Below, piece by piece: positions 24,830-32,092 of a DNA stretch of 64,000 bases. Origin of the DNA: Nocardioides baekrokdamisoli (lineage in GTDB: Bacteria > Actinomycetota > Actinomycetes > Propionibacteriales > Nocardioidaceae); contig NZ_AP019307.1 in NCBI RefSeq assembly GCF_003945325.1, positions 2,604,001-2,668,000 of the forward strand. The letters are read 5' to 3'. Within the stretch, counting starts at the first letter, position 1; each line of letters starts with the position of its first letter. The position numbers and the translations under genes were made by a program. Below the pieces are notes generated by a model. The model ran no database searches and was not told where the DNA came from. It was given only the letters and a program-made list of their open reading frames with translations.

Positions 24830-25669
24830 ATGACCACCCCGCGCATCACTCTCAACGACGGCCACACCATTCCCCAGTTGGGCTTCGGCGTGTGGCAGGT
24901 CCCTCCGCCCGAGGCCGAGCGGGTCGTCGCCGAAGCGTTGCAGGTCGGCTACCGGCACATCGACACAGCGCAGATGTACCAGAACGAGTCGGGAGTCGGC
25001 CGCGCTGTCGCCGCCTCCGGCCTGCCCCGTGCCGACGTCTTCATCACCACCAAGGTCAACAACAACGCCCACCGGCCGACTGACGCCGCAGCCTCGATCC
25101 AGCGCTCACTCGAGGAGTTGGCAACCGACTACATCGACCTGCTGCTGATCCACTGGCCGCTGCCGACTCAGTACGACGGCGACTTCGTCAGCACCTGGGA
25201 GGCGCTGGTCGCAGCTCGCGACGCCGGCCAGGCCCGGTCGATCGGTGTGTCCAACTTCCAGCCAGCCCATCTCGAGGCGCTGCACCGGACCGGCGTCACA
25301 CCGGCGGTCAACCAGATCGAGGTGCACCCGCGCTTCTCCAACAACGGCCCCCGTGCCGCCAACGCCGCCCAGGGCACCGTCACCGAGGTCTGGTCACCGC
25401 TGGGACAAGGATCCGTCCTCACCGATCCGGTCATCACCGCCATCGCCGAGCGCCTCGGCCGTACCTCCGCCCAGGTGATCATCCGCTGGCACCTCCAGCG
25501 TGGAGACGTCGTCTTCCCGAAGACCGTCACGCGGTCACGGATGGTCGAGAACGCCGACGTCCTCGACTTCCAGCTGACCCCCGAGGACCTGCAGGCGATC
25601 GACGGGATGAACAAGGGCGAGGAAGGTCGGATCGGACCTAACCCCGATCAGTTCGACTGGATCCCCTGA
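24830..25669 (+). CDS. Aldo/keto reductase
   Basis: 279-residue NADPH-dependent AKR of the 2,5-diketo-D-gluconate reductase type. The catalytic tetrad is visible: Asp and Tyr in GYRHIDTAQMYQNESGVG, Lys in VFITTKVNNN and His in LLLIHWPLP. Cofactor region: VIIRWHLQRGDVVFPKTVT. Substrate in vivo is probably a range of aldehydes or ketones. The gene ends just before a long palindrome that separates it from the convergent acetyltransferase. Confidence 0.92.
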   Translation: MTTPRITLNDGHTIPQLGFGVWQVPPPEAERVVAEALQVGYRHIDTAQMYQNESGVGRAVAASGLPRADVFITTKVNNNAHRPTDAAASIQRSLEELATDYIDLLLIHWPLPTQYDGDFVSTWEALVAARDAGQARSIGVSNFQPAHLEALHRTGVTPAVNQIEVHPRFSNNGPRAANAAQGTVTEVWSPLGQGSVLTDPVITAIAERLGRTSAQVIIRWHLQRGDVVFPKTVTRSRMVENADVLDFQLTPEDLQAIDGMNKGEEGRIGPNPDQFDWIP

Positions 25670-25676
25670 TCGCCCT

Positions 25677-25781
25677 GATCGCCCTCTGACGGCGCGTTCG
25701 CTGCGTCTCACCTCGGTCGGCGGCCGCCAAAAGGCCGCCTTCCCTCGGGTTCCTTGCGACCGCGCTCGTCAGAGAACGATC
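25677..25781. repeat. 105-bp imperfect palindrome between convergent genes
   Basis: The outer arms GATCGCCCTCTGACG (25677-25691) and CGTCAGAGAACGATC (25767-25781) match at 13 of 15 positions. The centre is GGCGGCC/GGCCGCC (25719-25725 with 25733-25739) around an A-rich loop. The middle arms (CGTTCGCTGCGT, GTTCCTTGCGACCGC) are shared with the element at 52868-52950. It probably ends transcription from both sides. Confidence 0.75.
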
Positions 25782-26262
25782 AGCCCCTTGGCGACATCGT
25801 CGTGCGCCAGGTCCAGTGCTGGATCTGGTCCCCGTCCTGCAGGGACGACCGGGTGGCCGTGTCGGTGAAGCCGGTCGTGGCGAGCAGCCGTTGCGCACGA
25901 GCGTTGTCCGCGCGGACCCACGTACTCAGCCGTGACCATTCCAGAGCCTGCGCGTGCCGGACCAGAGCCGCCCCGACGCCGGAGCCCCAGACCGCTGGAT
26001 CGACGAAGACCATCGCCAGATGCCCCGCATCCGGGTCCGGTACGCCCTCCTCGAGGTAGGTCTCGGCCAGCAGCATCCCGGCCGGACGGTGACCGTAGTG
26101 AGCCAACAGCAGTACCTCGGCGTGATCGAGTTTGGTGCGTACGCGCTGCGACCGGAGGTCACCTGCGGGCCGTGGCCGGGTCCGATTGGCACGACGCCAC
26201 GCAGCCATCGCCAACTCGCGCTGATCCGCAGTCGTCACGAGGTCGACCGCGATCCGGGGCAC
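25780..26262 (-). CDS. GNAT-family N-acetyltransferase
   Basis: 160-residue GNAT protein. Acetyl-CoA binding motif A is FVDPAVWGSGVGAALVRHAQ around residues 90-110, preceded by the strand GHLAMV, with LSTWVRADNARAQRLLATTGF as motif B. The substrate cannot be told from sequence. It starts with GTG 26262, 6 nt downstream of a TAGGCT -10 element on the minus strand. Its stop codon falls in the right arm of the long palindrome that separates it from the aldo/keto reductase. Confidence 0.85.
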   Translation of the reverse strand: MPRIAVDLVTTADQRELAMAAWRRANRTRPRPAGDLRSQRVRTKLDHAEVLLLAHYGHRPAGMLLAETYLEEGVPDPDAGHLAMVFVDPAVWGSGVGAALVRHAQALEWSRLSTWVRADNARAQRLLATTGFTDTATRSSLQDGDQIQHWTWRTTMSPRG

Positions 26263-26268
26263 GCGGAC

Positions 26269-26274
26269 AGCCTA
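26269..26274 (-). promoter_or_regulatory. -10 hexamer TAGGCT, leaderless GNAT gene start
   Basis: On the minus strand TAGGCT ends 6 nt before the GTG at 26262. The divergent LVIVD gene has TAGCCT at 26325-26330, leaving it a leader of about 45 nt with SD GGGAGG. Confidence 0.45.
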
Positions 26275-26380
26275 GGCTCCGCGGCACCTCGACTGGATCC
26301 GGTCCGAGCGAGTCGCGGACCGGGTAGCCTGCGGCGGAGGCGTATGACCCGCGCCACAGGGCGTCGTCGGGAGGCATTCA

Positions 26381-27880
26381 ATGAACAGGCGTACGAGCGC
26401 GGCCATCGCAGGCTCACTGCTGGCTGTCGGCGCACTCATCGGCGGTGGAGCGTACGCGGCCACGACCCCGCCTCCGGGTCTGCCGTGGACGGACGTGCTG
26501 CGGAATCTCGCGCAGTACGGAGCCAGTCAGTTGGCGGCCGAGACGCCGCCGGTGTACGTGCCGAGCCCGACCCTGCATCCCGTCCCGACTGCTCGATGCG
26601 ACACCTCGTCCCGGCCGCTCCGTGAGGCCATGCAAGGTCGTGTCAGCGCGGCTGACATCGCCTCGACGGGAGGCAAGGTCGGGTGGACGTGCAATGTCAC
26701 CCAGGTCTCGCACGTCGCCACCCCGGGCGGCTTCCGCACCTGGCGCTACACCGACCACTCCGGACACACGTGTGCGTTCTACGACACCTCGTTGGTGGCC
26801 CCGCTGACGATCTTCTCCCCGCTCGCGGGGCCGTCCCTGGGCACTGCTGTCGTCGACATCACGAACCCGGCCAGGCCTGTCCAGACCGCCATGCTCACCT
26901 CGTTGGCGATGCTGTCGCCGCACGAGTCGCTCAACCTGAACACGCCGCGCGGCCTGCTCGCAGCAGAAGTCGGCAACGCGGCGACGTTGCCCGGCACGAT
27001 GGACGTCTATACCGTCGCGGCCGACTGCAGGCATCCGAAGATGTTGTCCGAGGTCCCGATCGCGATGGGCCACGAGAGCGGCTTCAGCCCGGACGGTCGG
27101 ACGTTCTGGGTGGGCTCTGCGACCGCCTACATCTATGCGTACGACCTCACCAATCCGGCTCACCCCTCGTTGCTCTGGACCGGTGCGTACTACTCGCACG
27201 GTCTGAGCTTCGCCCCTGACGGCAAGACGATGTATCAGACCGATCCGGTCAACGGGAACCTCGCCATCCTCGACGTCAGCCAGATCCAGAACCGGGTCGC
27301 GCACCCGGTCGTCAAGGAACTCAAGCGGATCACCTGGCCGACAGTCTCGATCCCGCAGAACAGCCAGTACTTCACCAACAACGGACATCGTTATCTGCTG
27401 GAGTTCGACGAGTTCGCGTTCCGGATCAACCCTCCGACTGCAGCGGAGACCCCCGGTGCGGCCCGGATCCTCAACATCGACCACCCGGGTGCCCCGCGGA
27501 TCGTCTCCGACCTGCGCCTGCAGGTGCAGATGCCGGCGAACCACAAGATCGCCAACGCGGACCCGTACCCGCTGGCCAGCGTGTCGGTGGTCGGATACGG
27601 AGCGCACTACTGCTCGGTCCCGACGACGAACAACCCGCAACTCGCGGCCTGCTCCGACCTCAACTCGGGGCTGCGCATCTTCAACATCAGCAACCCGGCA
27701 GCACCGTACGAGGTGGCGTACTTCATCAACCCGCCGCGGGCGGCCAACATCCTCCCGTCGTTGCAGGGAGTCGTTGCCTTCTCGATGCCGGCCTGGGACG
27801 TCGTACGGCACCAGGTCATCTACACCGACGCCGTCGGCGGCATGTACGTGCTCCAGCTGCACTCGAACGTGTGGAAGTGA
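26381..27880 (+). CDS. Secreted LVIVD beta-propeller repeat protein
   Basis: 499-residue exported protein. The N-terminus MNRRTSAAIAGSLLAVGALIG...AYA-A is a signal peptide. The rest is a propeller-like array of LVIVD repeats of the form xVVDITNPARPVQ, YAYDLTNPAHPSLLW, AILDVSQIQNR, ILNIDHPGAPRIV and IFNISNPAAPYEV. Several cysteine pairs (CDTSSR, CNVTQ, CAFYD, CSVPTT, CSDLN) may form disulfides outside the cell. Function unknown. The stop overlaps the start of a DUF305 lipoprotein by GTGA, so the two are made together. Confidence 0.82.
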   Translation: MNRRTSAAIAGSLLAVGALIGGGAYAATTPPPGLPWTDVLRNLAQYGASQLAAETPPVYVPSPTLHPVPTARCDTSSRPLREAMQGRVSAADIASTGGKVGWTCNVTQVSHVATPGGFRTWRYTDHSGHTCAFYDTSLVAPLTIFSPLAGPSLGTAVVDITNPARPVQTAMLTSLAMLSPHESLNLNTPRGLLAAEVGNAATLPGTMDVYTVAADCRHPKMLSEVPIAMGHESGFSPDGRTFWVGSATAYIYAYDLTNPAHPSLLWTGAYYSHGLSFAPDGKTMYQTDPVNGNLAILDVSQIQNRVAHPVVKELKRITWPTVSIPQNSQYFTNNGHRYLLEFDEFAFRINPPTAAETPGAARILNIDHPGAPRIVSDLRLQVQMPANHKIANADPYPLASVSVVGYGAHYCSVPTTNNPQLAACSDLNSGLRIFNISNPAAPYEVAYFINPPRAANILPSLQGVVAFSMPAWDVVRHQVIYTDAVGGMYVLQLHSNVWK

Positions 27881-28554
27881 GGTTCCGAGCACGCGGGGCA
27901 CTCGTCGCGCTGCTCGGCTTGGCTGCGCTCTGCGCGTGCGGGTCGCCACAGCACAGCGCGATCGCCCCGCCCAGTGCCGTCGACATCGGCTTCGCCCAGG
28001 ACATGAGCACTCATCACGACCAGGCGTTGCTGATGAGCCAGTTGGCACTCAAGGACGGGACGTCGGCGGTCAAGGACATCGCTGCGGCGATCCTGTCGGG
28101 CCAGGCCCAGGAGATCGGCGCGCTGCGAGGCTGGCTGCAGGTGTGGGGCCAGCCGCCGGCGAATCCCATCCCGATGGGCTGGATGACGATGTCGCCGTCG
28201 GCGAAGCCTTCGGCCTCGATGTCGCCGATGTCAGGCATGTCGGACATGCCGGGGATGTCCGCCCCGAACGCCACTGCGACCCCAGGGTCGATGGACTACG
28301 CACCCATGCCGGGGATGGCGACGCCCGCTCAGATGATCCGGCTCACCAATGCTCGTGGCAAGGCGTTCGACGTCCTGTTCGCCCAGTTGATGACCCGTCA
28401 CCACCTCGGCGGCATCGCCATGGACAGGGCGGCGATCGCGCAGGGGGCGTCACCGCTCGTGGCTCAGTTGGCCGGCCAGGAGATCACCGAGCAGTTCCAG
28501 GACATCGCCTACCTGACGGCTGTCCTCAGGTCGTACGGCGTGAAGGTCAACTGA
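27877..28554 (+). CDS. DUF305-family lipoprotein with Met-rich insert
   Basis: 225-residue exported protein. The signal peptide LVALLGLAALCAC has lipobox ALCAC, so it is membrane-anchored. DUF305 motifs: FAQDMSTHHDQALLMSQLAL and FAQLMTRHHLGGIAMDRAAI, each with a conserved MxxHH. Between them is a methionine-rich stretch (MSPMSGMSDMPGMSAPN, then PMPGMATP). DUF305 proteins are ferritin-like helical bundles often found near copper handling genes; Met-rich segments can bind Cu(I), so metal binding is plausible but not shown. The GTG 27877 overlapping the upstream stop is preferred to 27871. Confidence 0.83.
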   Translation: MRFRARGALVALLGLAALCACGSPQHSAIAPPSAVDIGFAQDMSTHHDQALLMSQLALKDGTSAVKDIAAAILSGQAQEIGALRGWLQVWGQPPANPIPMGWMTMSPSAKPSASMSPMSGMSDMPGMSAPNATATPGSMDYAPMPGMATPAQMIRLTNARGKAFDVLFAQLMTRHHLGGIAMDRAAIAQGASPLVAQLAGQEITEQFQDIAYLTAVLRSYGVKVN

Positions 28555-28560
28555 GCCTCA

Positions 28561-30519
28561 CTAGGTGATGAAGATCGTCACCGTGCTGCCGTACGGCGCC
28601 ATCGCCCCGCCGCCGGGGGTCTGCGAGACGACGTAACCGAGGCCGAAATACACGCTGTTGTGCTGAACGCTCACCTTGAATCCGGCGGCCTTCAGGGCCT
28701 GGGTGGCAGCGTCGACACCCTCTGGCGTCGAGCTCACATCCGGTACCTGCACCAGGTGCGGGCCCTTCGACACCGTGAACGAGACCGTGTCGCCGTGATG
28801 AACGATGGTCCCGGGCGCTGGGAACTGCGAGATGATCACGCCCGCCGGGATGGTGTCGTCGTACTGCTGCTGGGATCCGTCGACCGTGAGCTTCAGCTTG
28901 GTCAGACCGGACTGGACGTCGGCGAAGGTGTGCTTGACGTAGTTGCCCAGGGTGATCGGCTGCTGGCCCTTGCTCACCTGCAGGTTGATGACGGACCCCG
29001 CGTACGCGTCCCGGCCGGGGCCCGGAGTCGTCCCGATGACGGAACCGACAGGGATCGTGTCGGACCAGTCCTGCGTCAAGGTGCCGATCTTGAAATGCAG
29101 CCCCTGGAGGGTGGCCTGCGCCGCCGCCTGACGTTGTCCCACGACATTGGGGACCGGGTGGTGCTCGCGGCCCAGGCTCGGGAAGACGGTGATCGTGGCA
29201 CCGGGCAGGACTCGCGAGCCGTCGCCGGGATCAGTGCCGGCAACTTCGCCGGCGCCGTCAGTGGAGGACCACCGCGGGGTGCCTTCGACCGTCTTGAAAC
29301 CTGCGCTCTGGAGTTGCTGCTCGGCCACGGCCAGCGGCTTGCCCTCGACATTGGGCACGTGCGTGTAGCGGCCGAGGAGGTACCACCAGCCGACTCCGAT
29401 GGCGATCCCGATCAGGAGCAGCAGCGCGAGGATCAACGCGAAGAGCCCCCGGCGCTTCTTCCGGCGGTCGGCCGCCTTCGCCTCGCGGATCGAGCGTTGC
29501 TGCGTACGCTCCACCGCCGCGCCTCCGTCGTCGCGTCCGGACAGCACCGCGGTCGGCTCCGGGAGCCTCGAGCCGAGGTTGAGGGCTGCCGTCAGTTCAG
29601 GATCGTCGGAGATGCCGTCGGCCAGAGTGCGCGCGACCTTGTGCAGGTTCCGCAGGAAGTCACCCGCATCGGTGAACCGCTCGTCCGGGTTGCGCGCCGT
29701 GGCGCGCGCGACGAGGGCGTCGACGTACGGCGGAATCCCGCGGACCGCGGCCGACGGCGCCGGGATGTCCTCGTGGACGTGCTTGTACGCGACCTGGATC
29801 GGGGTCTCGCCCTGGTGCGGCTTCGTGCCGGTGAGCAATTCGTAGAGAAGGACACCGGCGGCGTACACGTCCACGCGGGCGTCGGCATTGCCGCGCTCGA
29901 CGAGCTCGGGAGCCAGATAGGAGACGGTGCCGATGATGGTGCCGGTCGAGGTGTGCTGCGTCTCGGCGGTGACGGCGCGGGCGAGACCGAAGTCGGCGAC
30001 CTTGATCCGACCCGGCGTGCCGGGGGACGCGGGGGAGATGAGGACGTTCTCGGGCTTGACGTCACGATGGACGATGCCGGCGCGGTGCGCGGCGGCCAGC
30101 GCCGCAAGGACCGGTTCCAGGTACGCGAGTGCCTTGGCCGGGGGCATCGGTGCGCCGACGAGATCGCGCAGCGTCTTGCCGCGTACGAGCTCCATTGCGA
30201 GGAACAGGGTGCCGTCGTCCTCGCCCTGGTCGAAGACCGCGACGACATTGGGGTGGTCGAGTTGTGCCGCAGAGCGGGCCTCGCGCACGAAGCGGGCCGA
30301 GAAGGTCTCGTCGTCACCGAGCCCGGAGTGCATCACCTTGAGGGCGACGGTGCGCAGGAGGCGGTTGTCGTGAGCCAGGTACACGGTGGCCATGCCGCCG
30401 CGGGCGATCTTCTCCTGGATGACGTAACGACCGTCGAGCGTACGTCCGATCAGGGCGTCGGTCGCCGACGGTGCAGTGGCAGCCCGAGCGCGCTTGCCGC
30501 CTCGACCGTCTGCAGACAC
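28561..30519 (-). CDS. PASTA-domain Ser/Thr protein kinase (PknL-type locus)
   Basis: 652-residue membrane kinase. Kinase domain about residues 25-290: glycine loop KIARGGMATVYLAHD, VALKVMHSG, catalytic loop GIVHRDVKPENVLIS, DFGLARAV, GTVSYLAPELVERG. One membrane helix (LFALILALLLLIGIAIGVG) near residue 370 leads to four extracellular PASTA repeats (begin HVPNVEGKPLA, HPVPNVVGQRQ, ITLGNYVKHT, VQVPDVSSTPEG), which bind muropeptides or lipid II. GTG 30519 is chosen because AGGAGG sits 6 nt upstream. Divergent from the Rv2175c-like gene, as pknL (Rv2176) is, although mycobacterial PknL lacks PASTA repeats. Ends 6 bp from the DUF305 gene. Confidence 0.92.
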   Translation of the reverse strand: MSADGRGGKRARAATAPSATDALIGRTLDGRYVIQEKIARGGMATVYLAHDNRLLRTVALKVMHSGLGDDETFSARFVREARSAAQLDHPNVVAVFDQGEDDGTLFLAMELVRGKTLRDLVGAPMPPAKALAYLEPVLAALAAAHRAGIVHRDVKPENVLISPASPGTPGRIKVADFGLARAVTAETQHTSTGTIIGTVSYLAPELVERGNADARVDVYAAGVLLYELLTGTKPHQGETPIQVAYKHVHEDIPAPSAAVRGIPPYVDALVARATARNPDERFTDAGDFLRNLHKVARTLADGISDDPELTAALNLGSRLPEPTAVLSGRDDGGAAVERTQQRSIREAKAADRRKKRRGLFALILALLLLIGIAIGVGWWYLLGRYTHVPNVEGKPLAVAEQQLQSAGFKTVEGTPRWSSTDGAGEVAGTDPGDGSRVLPGATITVFPSLGREHHPVPNVVGQRQAAAQATLQGLHFKIGTLTQDWSDTIPVGSVIGTTPGPGRDAYAGSVINLQVSKGQQPITLGNYVKHTFADVQSGLTKLKLTVDGSQQQYDDTIPAGVIISQFPAPGTIVHHGDTVSFTVSKGPHLVQVPDVSSTPEGVDAATQALKAAGFKVSVQHNSVYFGLGYVVSQTPGGGAMAPYGSTVTIFIT

Positions 30520-30609
30520 GACCATCCTCCTGACCGGTCGGGGGAAGGCAACCGGAGAGGCCATCGTACGAACTCGGGCTGAAATTCCGAGGTTTCGACA
30601 CCCGTAGGC

Positions 30610-30615
30610 GAGACT
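30610..30615 (+). promoter_or_regulatory. -10-like GAGACT, leaderless start
   Basis: GAGACT ends 6 nt before the GTG at 30622; TAGGCG at 30605-30610 overlaps it. No ribosome binding site is seen. Confidence 0.35.
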
Positions 30616-30621
30616 GACCCC

Positions 30622-30984
30622 GTGGCTCTCGCTGATGAAAACCTCGCTGAACTTGTGACGGAGTGGCTCGACTGGGCCCAGACCGGCAAGGCGCTCGGCG
30701 TGAGTGTCGGCAAGATCAAGACGATGATCCGGGACCACGAACTCGCCGCTGCGGTGCCGGTCGCCGGCACCGGGCAGAAGATCCCCGCCCTGTTCATCCA
30801 GGACGGGCTGGTCGTGAAGGGCCTACCGGGCCTGTTCACCTCGCTGCACGATGGTGGCTACTCCGACCGCGAGATCATCGCGTGGCTGTACATCGATGCC
30901 GACCTTCCGGGCCGCCCGATCGACGCCCTGCGTGAGAACCGTGGGTCGGAAGTGAAGCGTCGCGCCCAAGCGATGCATTTCTGA
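30622..30984 (+). CDS. Rv2175c-like DNA-binding protein
   Basis: 120-residue protein with an N-terminal winged or helix-turn-helix region (LVTEWLDWAQTGKALGVSVGKIKTMIRD) and a C-terminal helical part (GLFTSLHDGGYSDREIIAWLYIDADLPG). It matches the Rv2175c family; in M. tuberculosis Rv2175c binds DNA and is phosphorylated by the adjacent kinase PknL, which reduces binding. The same divergent pairing is kept here, so it is the likely substrate of the PASTA kinase. Its stop lies at the edge of a 106-bp palindrome. Confidence 0.88.
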   Translation: MALADENLAELVTEWLDWAQTGKALGVSVGKIKTMIRDHELAAAVPVAGTGQKIPALFIQDGLVVKGLPGLFTSLHDGGYSDREIIAWLYIDADLPGRPIDALRENRGSEVKRRAQAMHF

Positions 30985-31090
30985 TTTCTCGCGTGGCGGA
31001 GCGTCCGCGGCGTTGCTGCTCGGCTCGCTGGCCCTGGTGGCCAGCTCTGCTCCCGCGCCTTGCGGCCGCACGCGCTACGCAAGAAATCGG
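30981..31090. repeat. 110-bp imperfect palindrome between Rv2175c-like gene and metF
   Basis: Outer arms GATTTCTCGCGT (30983-30994) and ACGCAAGAAATC (31077-31088) pair with one mismatch or G-U; further CG-rich pairing leads to the centre GCTGGCC/GGCCAGC. The right half shares CCTTG-CGGCCGCACGCGCT with the similar element near 52940. It starts at the stop codon of the upstream gene and likely ends that transcript. Confidence 0.75.
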
Positions 31091-31146
31091 TCCGTCGGGG
31101 GCGGCACCAAAAATGAGACTGATCTGCTTCTGTCCCGGCCGGTTCG

Positions 31147-31152
31147 TAGTGT
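31147..31152 (+). promoter_or_regulatory. -10 hexamer TAGTGT, leaderless metF start
   Basis: TAGTGT ends 7 nt before the GTG at 31160. This favours that GTG over the in-frame GTG at 31151, which would lie inside the -10 element. Confidence 0.5.
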
Positions 31153-31159
31153 GACTCCT

Positions 31160-32038
31160 GTGACTGGCCTTCCCGAGTTGCTCCGCAGTGGGCGCCGCAG
31201 TTTCTCGTTCGAGTTCTTCCCGCCGAAGGATGCCGACGGCGAGGCGAAGTTGTGGGAGGCAATCGAGGCCCTCGAGCCCTACCAGCCGACTTTCGTCTCG
31301 GTGACGTACGGTGCCGGCGGCTCGACCCGGGACACCACTGTCCGCATCACCGAGCGCATCGCCCGTGAGACGTCGCTGACCCCGGTCGCCCACTTCACCC
31401 TGGTGGGCCACACGGTCGAGGAGATCGATCGTGTCCTGGACGCGTACTCGGCCGCAGGCGTGGAGAACGTGATGGTGCTCCGTGGTGACCCGAGCGAGGG
31501 TCCCCGCGCCGAGTGGACCCCGACCAAGGGCGGCCTGACGTACGCCGCCGACCTTGTCGAGCGGATCGACGGCCGTGGAGGTTTCGGGATCGGTGTGGCC
31601 GCGTTCCCGGAGGGCCACCCCTCGGCCGAGTCGCTCGACGTCGACGCCGACGTACTCGTCGCCAAGGCCAAGGCGGGTGCGGGCTTCGCGATCACCCAGA
31701 TGTTCTTCCGTGCCTCTGACTACTTCGACCTCGTGGAGCGTGTACGCGCCCGCGGCGCCGACATTCCGATCGTGCCGGGCATCATGCCGATCCTGAACCT
31801 GGCGGCGATCCGCCGTCAGGGCGAGCTGATCGGTACCTCGGTGCCCGACGAGATCGTGGATCGCATCAGCGCCCACGGTGACGACGCGGCCGCGATCCGG
31901 GCCGAGGGCATCGCCATCGCCGCGGAGTTGTGCGAGGAACTGCTCGCCGGCGGCGCGCCGGGCCTGCACTTCTACACGCTCAACCGCTCGACCGCCACGC
32001 TCGAGATCTTCGAGAAGCTGCAGATCACCGCGTCCTGA
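31160..32038 (+). CDS. metF: Methylenetetrahydrofolate reductase
   Basis: 292-residue MetF-type flavoprotein, reducing 5,10-methylene-THF to 5-methyl-THF for methionine synthesis. Family motifs: SFSFEFFPPKDADGEAKLW, FVSVTYGAGGSTRDTT, VENVMVLRGDPSEGP, AGAGFAITQMFFRASDYF, PIVPGIMPILNL and GLHFYTLNRSTATLEI. The frame extends to 31013, but that part encodes the palindrome and does not look like protein. The syntenic mycobacterial gene is Rv2172c, an unusual MetF. Convergent with the CrtI-like gene. Confidence 0.93.
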   Translation: MTGLPELLRSGRRSFSFEFFPPKDADGEAKLWEAIEALEPYQPTFVSVTYGAGGSTRDTTVRITERIARETSLTPVAHFTLVGHTVEEIDRVLDAYSAAGVENVMVLRGDPSEGPRAEWTPTKGGLTYAADLVERIDGRGGFGIGVAAFPEGHPSAESLDVDADVLVAKAKAGAGFAITQMFFRASDYFDLVERVRARGADIPIVPGIMPILNLAAIRRQGELIGTSVPDEIVDRISAHGDDAAAIRAEGIAIAAELCEELLAGGAPGLHFYTLNRSTATLEIFEKLQITAS

Positions 32039-32042
32039 TCGC

Positions 32043-32088
32043 CTCGTGCGCACCAGCGGGGCCTTGAACCCCCGCTCATGCGCACGAG
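32043..32088. terminator. Bidirectional terminator hairpin
   Basis: CTCGTGCGCACCAGCGGGG (32043-32061) pairs with CCCCCGCTCATGCGCACGAG ending at 32088, with one or two mismatches and a CCTTGAA loop. It lies between the convergent metF (ends 32038) and CrtI-like (ends 32093) genes. No U-tract, as usual in Actinobacteria. Confidence 0.85.
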
Positions 32089-32092
32089 CCGC

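Noticed and set aside
28660..30582. 640-codon plus-strand frame opposite the PASTA kinase
   Set aside because: Shadow of the kinase; low-complexity Arg/Gly/Asp composition.
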